NCBI RefSeq assembly: GCF_041146795.1
Contig: NC_135187.1
Location: 35,473,056 to 35,537,055 of the forward strand
From: Maylandia zebra
Taxonomy: Eukaryota; Chordata; Actinopteri; Cichliformes; Cichlidae
Reading direction: 5' to 3'
DNA: 64,000 nucleotides
The notes beneath the pieces were generated by a model that made no database searches, was not told where the DNA came from, and saw only the letters and a program-made list of their open reading frames with translations. The first letter of the stretch is position 1; every line of letters starts with the position of its first letter. Below are positions 1 to 13,017 of this stretch, piece after piece. The position numbers were made by a program, and so were the translations under genes.

Positions 1-951
1 AAGAAGAGAATGGTGTCAAAAAGTGGTCACACAACACAGGCTTCTAAGTTTAGTTCACAGTGAACATTTCAATTTGAATTTTAAAATAATCTTGTGTTTA
101 GGCCTGTTATATTTCCTGTGAAGTCTCCGTGTTTCTGTGTATGCTTCAGAGTGTGCGCTCAATGATTTCAGCACCTTGGCCAGCTCCCCTCCGAAACATG
201 TTTCCCCTATATTTTATTTTATTTTATTTTAAATAAATGAGTCGTGTATTTTGGGGAAGGGGGGGAAGGGGGGGTGTGGATACGACCCATAATACCGCCG
301 CAAAACTGATACACAGATATTATCCGGGACAAAGAAAGGGAAAGTTACTTAAATACGGCTGTGTGTTTAGTTAGTTGGTCATTGTTTATTTAAAACAAAC
401 AAACCAAAAAGAATTATGATTTCTTAATGACTACAGCTGTTTTCAGAGAACCTGAAATTACCCCGTGAATGCTCTGCTTCAATGAAACGGAATATTGTCT
501 GCAATATATATATGTAACTCCACTGTTATGGCATTTGCTCGGCTAAATTAAAGAGTTATAGAAGACGAAGAAAAAAATGAAATAGAATCAAATTTATGTT
601 TCCACTTTTTGTTTTCTCAAATTATACGAAATATCAGGCCCGAGAATAAAGCTTATATCTCGCTCTTTTCCAAGTAGACAATCATCAACAGTTTGTTAAA
701 TCACGTTTGTGCGGCCAGATGAGCCTAAATCAGTATTGGTTTTGTTTGTTTGTTTGTTTGTTTGTTTGTTTGTTTGTTTGTTTGTTTATTGTTTGTTGTT
801 TTGTTTTGTTTTCTTGCTATCTCAAAATAAAAACCCCACTTATGACTAGACTTGTATTATATTAACCCGAAGCTGAATTGCGTCTTTTCAAGCTAACACG
901 TTGTTAGTTTTTTGCGAAATACGTTTCAGTTGTTTAATCTGCTCACAGGAT

Positions 952-986
<35 letters not shown>

Positions 987-1595
987 TTAAGTAGCTAAAG
1001 AAATCATTCTAAAGTATGCAGAAAAGCTCATTTGTCACATTTCTCAAAACCGATCCCAAACTCCAACTTCCGTCTCTCGTTGCTTTCCAGCCTAAGAGGC
1101 TCCACAGTTTGCGTAAGACGACCCGACTGATCGGGAGTTTTGGTTTGTTAGGGCGCCCTCATGAGACATTTCTACTGCTGTGTCTGTCTGCAATCGAACA
1201 TGTAGGTGTTACAATTTGTACCTGTTCAAAATGAAAAGTATAATTTTAAAACATACCATGTAATATATTTGAGGGAATTTCCTTCGCGCATATTACGCAC
1301 AGCGAATTTGAGCGTAAGGCACACCCGTCACAAGTCCTACTGTTCCATAGTTATAATAAAGTGTGTATCTAAACTTTGAATTCCACTTCTATACTTTAAG
1401 CAGTGCAATATAAGGTGGAATCCCCCGAACAGTCGCCAGTCTCACCGCCAATGTAAATGCATTTGGAGTACGCACGCTTGAAAGGGTAACAGACCTCACA
1501 CAGTGTGGAAACAACAACAAACACGGCTTTTCTTCTTCCTGACAGAATAAAACCGAAGTGCAGAAAAGTTGAACTAGAAGAAAAATCTAACTCAC
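1..1595 (-). other. nxph1 intron, left part of window
   Basis: No coding exon is seen here. The stretch follows the GT donor at 1594-1595 of the nxph1 signal-peptide exon, so it is read as the start of that gene's intron. It holds a G-run (about 256-276), a (GTTT)n tract (about 741-795) and a (TTTA)n tract (about 953-988). The short open frame at 1016-1234 has no recognisable similarity. Confidence 0.5.
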
Positions 1596-1649
1596 CAGGT
1601 AAAGCGCAGGCGTCAGAAGGAACACGGCGCACCAACACGTCACCTGCAT
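1596..1649 (-). CDS. nxph1: neurexophilin-1, first coding exon (signal peptide)
   Basis: On the minus strand an ATG at 1649 opens 18 codons reading MQVTCWCAVFLLTPALYL, followed at once by a consensus donor GTGAGT (1595-1590). The segment is a typical secretory signal peptide: a short start, a hydrophobic core and no charged residues. It closely resembles the N-terminus of vertebrate neurexophilin-1, a secreted glycopeptide that binds alpha-neurexins at synapses. In mammals the start codon of NXPH1 also lies on a short exon separated from the mature protein by a large intron, which fits the donor here. The remaining exon would lie left of the window, so this is a partial gene. A GC-rich region to the right (upstream on this strand) is suitable for a promoter. 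NXPH1 and THSD7A both map to human 7p21, which supports the call. The assignment rests on 18 residues plus context and is likely but not certain. Confidence 0.72.
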
Positions 1650-2110
1650 CCTCCCGGAGCTCAAACTTCCACTAATTTCCCTCGGATGGTAGTTTCGGCT
1701 TTGACGACCATAAATCCACCTTGTATCCACTTCACAGCACAATCAAGCCCATCAGCTGCCCAGGCAACAAGGAAACAACGAACCCCATGGCAAGAGAACA
1801 AAGCAGAGAGTTGCAGATTGGGAACAGGATCGATCGGCCGGTGAGGCTGCTGCCGCGGCTTGACGTTAGAGGGACCAGGTAGCGACAACCAGCGCTTACT
1901 TAAGAGTTAATCCAGGTAGAGGGAGCAGGAGGGTCATAGTTGTGAGCACGTTCAGGTCTTGACTGTCTAATGGACAGCACGCTCAGCGGTTGGAGCGTTC
2001 CGATCTGAAAGGAATGGCGAGGCTTTCTGCTTTATAACGCGCTGCTACAACACAACCAGGGAGACTCTCGCTCTAGGGGGGAGGGACGAGATGAGGGGGA
2101 GCAAAAAAGG
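1650..2110 (-). promoter_or_regulatory. Putative nxph1 promoter and 5' UTR
   Basis: This is GC- and CpG-rich sequence directly upstream (minus sense) of the nxph1 ATG. A TATA-like TTATAAA occurs at 2031-2037 on the minus strand, which would place initiation near 2000 and give a 5' UTR of about 350 nt. The TATA match and location are seen; promoter activity is inferred. A distal untranslated exon cannot be excluded. Confidence 0.35.
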
Positions 2111-5100
2111 CAGGGGGGAAAATAACGGGAGTAAATTCCAAGATGTAGTGAGGAAACATTAAGTTTCCCTCTCTCGTGTTTTGTAACAGAGGCTTGTGGA
2201 GAAAATGCTGGTTACCTTGGTTGTGGTTTGTGCGTCTGATATAGATGAATGAGCTGACATTCTGAACTATGATGCCAATAACTTTAGGCAGCCCCCCTTC
2301 AACAAGGGAGCCTCAAACCTAAACAAACAGAGCACTGTAGCTGTTGTTTATAATTTCCCCTTTTCCTGTATATTTGCTGTTAGCAGTCTTCTTTAAAAAG
2401 ATTTTCAACCACTGTTCAACACCCATCCTGTTTATTTAAATGCAATTTAAATTCAAGCATGGCAACAACACAAAAATCAACATGAAAAAGGGACCAAAAC
2501 TACTTTGACTGAACAAATTAAAAGTTAAAAGGCTTCAGATTTTCACTGTATAAAATCTAGTTTAACACATTTTATAGCTAAAGTTTACATTTACATTACA
2601 GCTTCTTCTGTAATATTACTAATACAAATGAATACACTTGTATTTTTTGAATAATCTGCTATTTTTATTATTATTATTCCTTAGGGATGCATCAGTTTAT
2701 TAGTATTCTTAACATTACCCAAAGTCTTCCAAATAAATCACAATTAAAACTGTACGATTTTTTAAATCTGTTTGAGCATATCGCAGGTAAAAGATTCAAT
2801 GAAAATAAACTTTTGCAGAAAACCAAAGCAAAATGAAACTCGAATAAACACGCTATCCCAGTGCCACTCACCCAAAGGACAGTTCCTCCTAAACATGGCT
2901 GTGTGTTTACGTGTTTCTGTATGTCATTCTGTGTATCTGCTCACCATGCTAGCAGAAGCGAGTCAAGGTGACTGAAGCCTGCTTAGATGCTGAGCATGTG
3001 TTTCTGGTTTGTGGATAGACAGATAGGATCCTTTCTGGCAGTGAACAGACGGGGCAGGGAGGTGAGCAGAAAAGAAAAAGGCGGGTGGGGGCGGGGGGTT
3101 GCGCTTTAATAAATCCCCAGCAGGCTCATTGCTACAACATTGCAGTGGTCTGGAAGTGTCACCATAACTCAGACAGTGGGGCTGATGGGATCCTGCTCTG
3201 AATGGTCCAGATAGCCTTCACAGGACCAGCATGGCATCCAGTGGTAGTGAAGGTGACGATAAATCACGAGGGCCATCTGACTTCCATTGTGTCTGGAATG
3301 AAATGCATTCTGGTCTACAGTAAGGCAAAGGGCTCACATTTCAAGGTAAAATCCACATTCCCCCTTGTTGATCAAATGTTTCATAGAAAAAAATACTATT
3401 TTTCAGTAGGACAAATTTGCTGAAGTTGAACCGGGACCTTTGCAGTGAAACCCAAAGTAAAAATGTTATATTTGCAGTTCTATACATCAGGATTTTCCAT
3501 TTAAAATTATTATGTTTAATTTGTTTAAAATATCCATATATTATTGGATATGCAGTAAATTTAAAAAAAAATGTCTCTGCTGGGTATACAAACGTATAGT
3601 TAGATTCATAATTAAAAAGGTTGCCATGAGGACTGTAACTGAGATCTTTCCCTTTCCTTAACCATGATATAATTGCCTTACATGGAAATTCCAGGACGGG
3701 AACATTTTATAAATATGTGATTCGACAGAAGTGCATTGCTGTGCTTGATCAATGTGTGAGTACCACTTATTTTTATATGCTGAATTCCTATTTCATTTTT
3801 CTTTTTTTTTAATGTTTCGTTTATAATGGTGCACGTTTGTAGTTTCCCTGTCTATTAGTTATTCAGACACAATTTTACACTTAGGTGAAACATTGAAAAT
3901 TGAGCTTTTTGCCTCATTCGTTCAGCTCGATGTTGTATTCATGTTACGTTGGTAGATTTTTGTTTGGCTGTTTCATCAACGAAACAGTAGAAAATGGATG
4001 TATACATCCTGCAAGCATTATGTTTCCACATTGAAGACTCGAGTTCATTTAAGTGAAAAAATTCGCAGCTTTAATCACCATATTTTGGACATTTTTTAAA
4101 CCAGTGTAGCGTTTCCCTCTTTAACTATTAGTTGTGTGTCAGGTCAGTCAAAATTTTGGCCAGTGGCCAATAAAACAGGATGTATTTCAATCAGAGAAAA
4201 TAATCAAATGTAGATGGAGTTCAAATAATTTAGTCGATTTAAAAAGGCCACAAAATGAAAGTCAGTTAAGGGAATATTTGGAATTTTCTCCTCCAAATGT
4301 TTTCTATAAACAAAACAAACAAACAAATACTATAAGGGTTATAATTGGAAAATGACATAATCAAATAACAAAAATAATCCACATACGTTAGCTTTGAATT
4401 TATGTTGAATGATGTCCAGTGGCAACTTATCTGTATAGCCTCCACAAGTGTACAAACCAATGCAGCTCATCACATATTAAGGTCTGAGTAGAGCCCTTAA
4501 GTGTCACATTTTAGTGCAGGGAAACAAAACATTTATTGTCATAGGTTGCTACAGTCAACGCTGGCTGTAAAGTGTGTCTTTCATTTCATGGCCCAATCCT
4601 GAAAATATGAGGAGGCTGGCAAGGAATGAGAAGACTGCTTCTCATTTAGATGACAGCCACAGAGTCAGCTAAGGGTGGCTTGACCTTGCTGCAGAAACAA
4701 ATTAATAAATAAATAAAAGATGAATTTGTGTGGAGAAGCTATTTTGTGCATTTGGAAATGTTTCAGAAGGTGTTCACATTCACCAACATGGATAGTTAGT
4801 GAGAAATTACGAGTCCCATCGCCTTTCAAGGGCACTATACAGCATCAGTGAAGCAGAGAGAGTTAAAGCTCAGCTGCTGAGTTGTGCCACTGTCACAGAA
4901 TGAGAACCATTCACAGGAGATATGTGGACACGTCCATAGGCTGCCAACCCGTACAAAATGGAAGAAAGACTACATTTCTTACTTCTCAATCAACCACCTG
5001 CACTCCTTCCTCTTTCCAGTACCAAGCCATCTTTCATTGACAGTGCATAATCAGTAGGTCAAATCACTAATTTTCAAAGCACACCTTTAGGCGCCCATTC

Positions 5101-8100
5101 AATGCTGGGGGGAAATTATAGGGTAGCTTCTTCCTAATAGCTTATCATTGAGCTACAAAGAGGAGGAGCAACAGATAAAGACAAGAGAGAGGAAGAGGAT
5201 GATTGCCCAGCTGAGTGATGCTGGCGTCCGGTGGCATGAATATGTTCGGCTGGCTCGGCTCCACCGCCGATTGTGAGGGCAGATGTTGCTTTGGGCCCTC
5301 AGGCATGGCCATGATGCAGTGGCAGCAGGTTTGTCCAACCAGCTGCCGTCTCTAGTGTCATTCCACATTTGGAGCAAGGGATAGGAATCAAACTGGGCTT
5401 GACCAAAAGGGCAGGCTGTGGGGGTGCTGGGTGGGCAAGGGTGGGGGTGGGCACTTCACACCATGTGTGGCGACAAAAGGCCTGGCGGTCTGCAGTCAGG
5501 CTCGGGCTGCCAGTGCTTTTCAAGATGATGTTAGGGGTGGGCGGGCTGAGGGGGAGCTGACAGAGACAAATGGCTGAGCAGAGTGCTGGTCACAGGATGC
5601 AGCTGCTACACATCAATCGCTTCCTCATCACAGTTAGAATGACTGCCAGTTTCAGCTTTGAGCAAGTAGGTTTATTAGAGGGTATGAATACGGCTTCAAG
5701 TAAAAGCCACACAGAGATTTGAAAGTTGCGTCTGATAAAAACTTTAAGGACTTAACTTCTGTACATGGCTTCCTTCTTTATGGTTTGCTGCCATAAACCC
5801 AAAAAGGGTCTGCAATAAGCTTCTCAAAGAATAGTTCAAAGTATAATTCAGGTTTTTCACAACTTTACTTTTTCTTTACAGTTTTGGTCACTTTTTGGAC
5901 AAGACTTTCTCTTCAAGGTTATTTCTGAGATTTGAGGGATTTTTAGAACACTGTAACATACAGGATGATTTTTGGGGGCAATGTTTACAGTAGATTTAGC
6001 AGTTATTTTACTTTGCAACTAGAGTAAATCCACCCATGATCAGTCTCAAATGAAAACAATTAGAAAGCCTGCCGCTGCTGCTCCAGTTGAAATTTCACTG
6101 TCAAACGAATCTTCCAGCTAGAGTATTTGACTTACCACTTAATACCCAAATGAAGTGTCTGGATGCATGACCATTTTTGCCATTTTTTTCAACAAACATG
6201 AGTTTGGTAAACATTGGCGAGTTGTGTGCATTCTGACATGATTTCTGAGATCACCAAGTTCGCAAAGTCACTCTTCATCACCATCTGGTGCTGCAAAAAC
6301 TGTTTCCTGATATTTGCAGTGGCAGATTTATATGATTCACAGCACAAGATGAGAACTTTTCTGTGATTTTGCTCTTTTGCAGATCACTGTACTGCCTAAT
6401 TTAAAACCTTCTCATAACAGACAGCTTTCCTGGCTGAGGCAGTGCTTTATGTATGTATGTATGTATGTATGTATTTATTTATTTATCTATCTTTGGACTT
6501 TGGAGAAATTTGAAATAAAGAATGATGGAAATCTTTTTACCAAATTTTAATGTCTCTGTAGTTACAGCAAAATCACTGTTTGAAGTAGATTTTACGAAAT
6601 GACTTAATTGATCAGGGCAGGCTGTAGGATATCCTTTTCTTGGCTGAGGGAATATAATTGGAAGACAGAGACATTGTTATGTGAAGTGCTGATTAAATGA
6701 GGGGACCAAAACCATGCATTATGTCTCTTTTTACTTCCCAGCATCCAATCATAATCAGAGGCTCTAACAATAAAAGAAATGACATTCCTTCAACAGCAGA
6801 GGACAAAAAAGTAATCAGTGGCAGAGTAAAACAATTAGAAAATTAGATGTAATTGTCTACGCACCTTCCTGCATTAGGACAGAATCACTGCCTTCAAGAT
6901 CCCTCTGCAACACAAAGCAGTGTGCAGTGAAAATATCAGCACAAGCCACAAGTCTGCAGCATTCTAAGCCCAGACAGAATGACTGACCACACAATGTGAT
7001 TCCAGTTTGAATGTTTTCAGCAACACTTTTTCACGGCAGAGGTTAATGTACACTGACCTATCCCTCTCCAGCTAACTGCTCCTCCTTTGTCTTTTAGTGA
7101 AGCAGGAGTACAAGCGCAAGCTATGAGCCATGTCAGCTAGAGACTTAATAAGGTTCAGACGGCTCCAAAGGTCATCCAGCTTCTCAAAAGAGCAATAAAA
7201 CTAATTTTCAGTTTTAACTGAATGTTGTATTTGAGGCTTGTACCGCTGCATGTCTTCAGTCAGGAATTAATAGGCAGCACCAAACCAAAATCCAGGTCTA
7301 ACTGGACAGTCTGCGTACTTTAAGCGATCTTTTACTGACATCTGCTGGTGAAATCGGTTATTACTGCACTAAAGTGTAATAATAATTAAAAGATTGACTA
7401 CAATGTTTTCTCATCAAGTTTTCTCTCGATGATTTTAGTAATTAATTGATTAAGTCAACCAGTAACGATGCAGAAGAGATCACATCAGCAAACTGTTTTG
7501 ACTGCTCTTTGCTCAAAGTTGTTAAGGATTTTAATTGATATCATATGTGTTTCATAACTCAGCACAATAACTGAGAGGTGGCCGGACCACAGAATAATAC
7601 AATGATCTATGAGCACTTTGGTTAGACAGATATTCAACTTTATGCATTATAGAAACATTTTTTTCAAATTAGTATCAGTTTGTAATCTATTATCACACCG
7701 AACATTTTTATTTCATTCACATTTTCAATCAATTATAACACCAAACTGTGCACAGTGAGTCCGGTGTCCGGCTCGCGTTTCTTCTCCTCCAGTCGGGCAT
7801 CTCCCTGAAAAGAGCAGAAAAACAACTGCTCCCTACTACTGCAGTTGTTACAGACATGCTTCCTCTAGGTTGGTGTCAACCTTAACCCGACACCTTGAAG
7901 TTTCTGTGCCTTGCTGCGCTATCGCCAGTGCAGGAACGCCATCCTCCCATAACCCCAACACATTCCTAAGGCAGCCTCTCCTTGCTTATGCTCTATGTTA
8001 GTGTCAGTGTGAACCAGTCTACCTTCAGCACCCTCCTTCACATCATGGAGTTAAATACTTGCAACTAATAAGGAGTGTATCAACTCTATTATGAACATAC

Positions 8101-8333
8101 ACTGCAAGTAATGTTAAAAATAAACTTTATTAAAATGCATTTGTAACAGGTTTCTTCACGACAATGCTGTCCTGCAATCCCAGAATTTATGGACTAGTAG
8201 AGGCAGCACATTTGGTTTTTACTGGCAGTCCAGGGATGACCTCTCTGCTCTTCTCTGCATCTGGCTGATAGACGAACAACAGCACAACCAAGACCAGTTG
8301 TAGCAACAGATCTTTCTGCAGGCAAAGTTATAA
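2111..8333. other. Intergenic sequence between nxph1 and the retrovirus
   Basis: I see no gene, splice-linked exon or complete transposon in this AT-rich stretch. It contains a (GTAT)n tract near 6450-6475 and a more GC-rich island near 5200-5570 whose open frames (for example 5153-5377 minus and 5369-5560 plus) overlap each other and resemble nothing known. Conserved regulatory elements are plausible beside a neural gene but cannot be judged without alignment. Confidence 0.4.
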
Positions 8334-8337
8334 CATA
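8334..8337. repeat. Target-site duplication CATA, left copy
   Basis: CATA precedes the LTR end at 8338 and is repeated at 18143-18146 directly after the other LTR. A 4-bp duplication is typical of gammaretrovirus-like (class I) integration. Confidence 0.8.
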
Positions 8338-9146
8338 TGTTAAGATTCAATATTGAGGAAGGGTACAAGAGGTGATCGAAGAATAACCACACCGATCCGG
8401 CCGGGTGAAGTCAAACGATGATTTTAATGAATACACGCGTGGGAAGAGAACTCTGTACGCAGACAGGAAGTAGTCTTCGACTTAATCAAAGCATGAACAG
8501 ATATTTTATAGCATCAGGGTTTGTTTACTGACGCCCCTTCATGCGTCACAGATACATTTTATACATAGATCAGATCAACATCATCATGACTTTTTACCTA
8601 GAAAATCATCTTCTATTTTCATGGCTAGCCCTTCCTGTCTACCTTTCAGTTCTTGTCTTGTTCCTCTTTCTTGCCGAGACACCAAGAAACGGTTCCTCTT
8701 TTACCAAGACAATTTTGCAGTTACAGCCAAACATAACTAACCTCTCCTCTAAATAAATCTAATTTAAAGTGTGTGTGTGTGTGTGTTGACCTCACATGCT
8801 CTTTCTCAATTCACCTGTTGCACTTCTGACCTTTTACCAGACCAGAAGCTCACTGAGACTATGTGTATGTCTTCTACTAAATAAATGTTTTAATCAAGAA
8901 CCTCTACTAAAACCTTAATATAAAATGATAAAGCTATCTGTTACATTGTTAAAGCCTCGTCTTAGCCTGCGGCTCAAAATAACTTCCTGCTTCTTTCTGC
9001 ATACAACTTCCTGTCAGCCTGCAACTCAGTCTTTCTGAAAGAGACACTGTTTAAACCTTGGAGTGCAATATCCATGCTGCAAATTATATTATTAATGCAA
9101 TAACAATTATTTAACAATAGCAGTAAAATAATTTCCCTCCTCGACA
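8338..9146 (-). repeat. 3' LTR of the endogenous retrovirus
   Basis: An 809-bp repeat shared with 17334-18142 at a constant offset of 8996 bases. In minus sense it begins TGTCGAGG and ends CTTAACA. A TATA box (TATAAAAT, 8503-8510) lies about 165 nt before the end, and an ATTAAA-type poly(A) signal lies downstream of it, giving a long U3 and short R-U5. A (GT)9 tract near 8769-8787 has the same length in both copies. Open frames on the opposite strand (8541-8756) are coincidental. Confidence 0.92.
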
Positions 9147-9157
9147 CTCCCCCTTTT
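9147..9157 (-). other. Polypurine tract of the retrovirus
   Basis: In minus sense the bases directly before the 3' LTR read AAAAGGGGGAG. A purine run in this position primes plus-strand DNA synthesis in retroviruses. Confidence 0.85.
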
Positions 9158-9931
9158 GACCTCTGGAACACCAGAGGTCACAATACATTGTGTCCTCACG
9201 CAGACCCTTCTCTGGTGGTCTCGAACCTCGAGATCTCCAGGATCCTCGCCCCTCCTGTGGTCGCCGAGATCGATCTTCTGCAAAGGAAACAAAACACCTT
9301 TTCTTGCATCTCCCTAACTTATCCTATCTGGGACTCTTTAATTAAAAGCCTGATCCTAATTATCTTCTTAACTTATTGACTTGTATTTATGTATACTCTT
9401 CAACGTTACTCATCACTTTAAAATTCTTTTAAGCGCTGGTTTCACGTCCAGTTGCTCGCTCTACTTTCCCTTATCTGATCATCAACATCCTATGCACAAG
9501 TTGTCGCTGCTGCAAGTTAATCTACTCCAAAAGAAAACAACCACTTCAATCAATTAAGTTTAAGCATATAAGCAATTACTCCTGTATACATTTCATCATA
9601 GCTAAATGCTGCCTTGAAACAACTCCTATGTGTTAACACTAACTTCATTTTAAAACCTCACATTTCCTATGTTATCACCTGTTTCGGTATAACCTTTTTA
9701 TTTCATTTTGCTCCCTTAATGTAACAATACCTTCTAATTCTAATGTATCAGACTTAACCAAAATATATGCTTTCCTTCCTCTTTGGTCCTTCTTTAAGTT
9801 CAGTTAAAAGCTAAATGAATTTAGGGCCTTTTGCCTGGAATCAATACTGTCATGTGTGTTTCTTAACTCTGTGTCTGTAAGCGTGTGCAATCCTTCATGA
9901 ACTCATATTATCCTCACAGTAGATTGGCTAA
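9158..9931 (-). other. Retroviral segment where env would be expected
   Basis: Between the end of the pol remnant and the polypurine tract there are about 770 bases without a substantial sense-strand open frame. No signal peptide, furin site or fusion-peptide-like segment was recognised. Env appears absent, either deleted or never present in this lineage. Confidence 0.6.
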
Positions 9932-12900
9932 TCATAGCGCTAGCCAAAGGCTCGTGACCCTCCAGAGACAAATTTGAGCCACAACTCCTTTTAAAGCACA
10001 AAATGCAATATGTATAAAATAGTTATAACTGCACCTGAAATACAAAGTTAACATCATCATAAACATCTTATGGTCATCAAAGCAATGGGCAGGGCTGCGA
10101 CCCAATTTAGCCCTGTCTGCACAAATTTTAGCCAACTTGTTTTTCAAATTTAGGTTCATCCTCTCTACCTTTCCTTGAGATTGAGGATGAAAGACCGTCC
10201 CGAACTTATGTTGCATTCCCAACATCCTCTCTACCTCTTGCAAATCTTTATTCTTGAAGTGAGTACCATTGTCTGATCTAATTCTCTTGGGAAACCCATG
10301 CCTTGGAATGTAATGATTAAGCACTTAATCACGCTTTTCGCGTCTTCACATTTGGTCGCCCATGCTTCGGGCCATCCAGTCAAAACATCCACACACACCA
10401 ACAAATACCTCACCCCACCTGGGCCTGTATCAATCATGTCGGTATAATCAATCACGACCTCTTCTCCTGGCCTTCCTGGCATGAGAAACTTACCAGCTTC
10501 AGGTTTTACTGCTGGCTTTGGGTTGTGTGCCCCACAAATTAGGCACGTTCTGGCCTTTTCCAGTATCATCCTTCTCAAATCAGGATGCCACCATCGGCAC
10601 AAATTTCTCTCCATCTGTTTCACTCCCACGTGACCAAGCCCGTGAGCCTCATTCACCTTTTGTTCCGCCATTTTGGCCGTTAAAGCGGGACGCCCATCTG
10701 GCCCCCTCCACAAACCGCCATCTTGCCAGGCTCCTTTGTTTTCCCACACCCCCTTTTCCTCTGGGGATGTCTCCTCCTGAGCCTGTCTAACTTCTTCCAT
10801 GCTGTTAGTGCTAACCTCCTCTTCTGGGGTTACCTGCACCAGTTGTCTCTGTCCTTTGTAGCCCGCTGCTTCCTTTGCGGCTTCGTCAGCTTTCTGATTT
10901 CCTCTTGCCACCATACTGTCTGCTTGTGAGTGGCCTTTGCATTTTATAATACTTACCTCGTCTGGGTCCTCCAGGGCCTTTTTGTGACAGATGGGTGCAT
11001 TAGTGGCCGTTCTGAACCCGGCTCTCTTCCACTGAGCCAGTTCCACATGAGCTGCTCCAAACGCATATGCTGAGTCAGTGTAGATGTTCACTCTCATGTT
11101 TTTAGCCAACCTCAGGGCTCGAGTTAGGGCTATCACTTCAGCTCTCTGGGCCGACTGTTGTCCCTCGATTTTTCCTTCAACCTGGGCTTTCTTAATACAG
11201 TCATGTGGTTCTCCTGACCCCATTAGGTCTGCCATATTTATTCCTTCATGTGTGAATATCAGATTTGGCGCCTCTAAAATTTTGCTGAACCTTTGTTGCG
11301 TCAGTGGAGTCATTGTGAATGCCTGTGAGTTCACATAGGCCACTACACTGTGTGTAGTAAGCACTTTCAGTGGGTGTTCCCTCACTATATGTGCTGTTTT
11401 CTGAATTATCTTTGCTACTCCTGCTGCGTGTTGTGTGCATGTGGGATGCCTTGCTTCTGTTGAATTTAATCTTATGCTGACATACATAAGTACATCCCTA
11501 CCTCCCCCTTTTTTCTGAAACAACACACCATTCACAACTCCCTTTGTTTCTGAAACATCAAGATGAAATGCCTCATCATAGTTAGGTGTGGCCAGATCTG
11601 TGGCTCTTGACAAATCCTGTTTTAGTGAAATGAACGCTGTCTCTGTGTCCGGCGTCCAAGGCAATTCAGCCTTCAGAATTCGAACACCAACTTTCTTGAT
11701 CAAGTCCCTTAAAGGGGCCGTTTTACCCGCATAGTTCGGAATGAACTGCCTGCTGTAACCTGTCAAGCCAAGAAAGGAAAGCAACTCCTTCACAGTTCTT
11801 GGTTTTGGATGTGTCAGAATTTGGTCTCTGTGTGTGTTCATTAACCCCACTGATCTGTGTGCGATCACCCGGCCCAGGAATGTTACCTCTGGCCGGACCA
11901 ACTGCAGTTTTTCTTTGCTCACTTTGAAGCCACACTCCGCCAATCTGTTCAACACCACGAGCGATGCTGCCGTACAGGCCGCTGCTGACGGGGCTGCAAT
12001 AAGAAGATCATCAACATACTCTATTAATGTACAGCCCCCTGGCAGTTGACATGGGGACAATGCCTCTTTCAACACCTGATTAAAAATTCCTGGTGAGAGT
12101 GCAAAGCCTTATGGTAGACGTGTGTACCTAAATTTGCGGCCTCTGTATGTGAATGAGAAAATGTCTCTGAGTGACTCGTGCAGTGGGAGACAAAAGAATG
12201 CATTCGCTAGGCCAATACATGTGAACCACTTTTGGTCTTCAGTTTTGTGCTTCTATTATGGTCTGTTAAATGGTATGTCAGACTTCAGCTGGAACAGGAC
12301 AGGCGAACAGTTAGCTAGACCCACATCTGTGGGCCCTGCGGACCACAAAGTACCAGGCAATTTTGAGAGCTCAGCTACTGCATCAGGATGATCCATTCTT
12401 TCCCTGCCATGTATTCTGGAGATTTCTTTATGTTCTAAGATCACTGCATCGTTGGACAAACAAGTTATGCGATATATTTTACATTTTGGTGCACACCAGA
12501 CATTTGGAATTTGGGTGCCTTGCCAGCATGCGTTGTCCAGCGCCCGCTTGACCATTGGTCCCAGATCTCTTGGCCCATGACCCTCGTGGACCGCCAATGT
12601 AATGTTAGGGGCTGAATCCTCTCCCACATTGTACCAAGGCAGTTGTTCATCAGTAAATTTCACAGCCGCGGCCACACCTTCTGGTCCAACATAAATGTTA
12701 TGTGTTTGCACATTCCACGTCTGTCCCTCAAGATCAGACTGGAACTGTTCCCGATAGATATCGTTATCTTCCCTATCATAAAAGAGTGTAACGTGGAAAG
12801 GATCTCGCGGAGGGGAATAGACGGCCAGGCTCATTATCCAGGGTTTCCATAGCTGATAATGTCTCAGAATGCCTACTTCCACTAGCCTCCCCCAGTAGAT

Positions 12901-12960
12901 TTCGGCAGTGGGTTGTTCAGAGTTCTGGACTAGATATTGAGTCTTTGAAGGTGATCCCAG
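9932..12960 (-). pseudogene. pol: Broken retroviral pol: RT, RNase H, integrase
   Basis: Pol is recognisable but split over several frames. The RT polymerase motif YVDD is at about 12007-12018. RNase H follows with its acidic residues in AQRAEV, YTDSAYA and a later AD. The integrase zinc-binding part (paired His, then CLIC) and the first catalytic Asp (DYTDM) are in the frame ending at 10231. The second Asp (SDNGTHF) and the Glu (QGKVERMN) are in a different frame that ends at 9932. After the Glu motif the sequence soon loses similarity, so the integrase C-terminus seems truncated. The RT N-terminal part ends at a stop near 12256 in a frame different from the YVDD part. These breaks rule out one functional polyprotein from this copy as written. 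Base errors in the assembly are possible for single shifts but not for the truncated end. Confidence 0.88.
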
Positions 12961-13017
12961 TTTCACAAGCAGGTCCCTGCCCATGAGATTTTCCAGGCAC
13001 CTGTGAGGACACCACAT
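12256..13017 (-). pseudogene. Protease end, extra PR-RT domain and RT N-terminus
   Basis: This open stretch of about 253 codons starts with the C-terminal end of the protease (GRDLL-type segment near 12980). It continues into roughly 150 residues that are neither protease nor polymerase. It ends with the N-terminus of RT, including the typical LWSAGPTDVGLA segment. The middle part contains HVTL (12784-12795) and, about 60 residues later, NITL (12595-12606), each followed by more hydrophobic residues. Spacing and form recall the paired H-x-T/S motifs of 2H phosphoesterases, though the second His is Asn here. The link to that fold is inference. The frame is offset from the upstream protease frame, so a shift lies between about 12960 and 13010. 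Confidence 0.7.

Noticed and set aside
5153..5560. Overlapping frames in a GC-rich island
   Set aside because: No splice-linked neighbours, no domain and mutually overlapping frames on both strands.
8541..8756. 71-codon frame, identical to one at 17537-17752
   Set aside because: Identity follows from the LTR duplication. The frame is antisense to the retrovirus and has no similarity.
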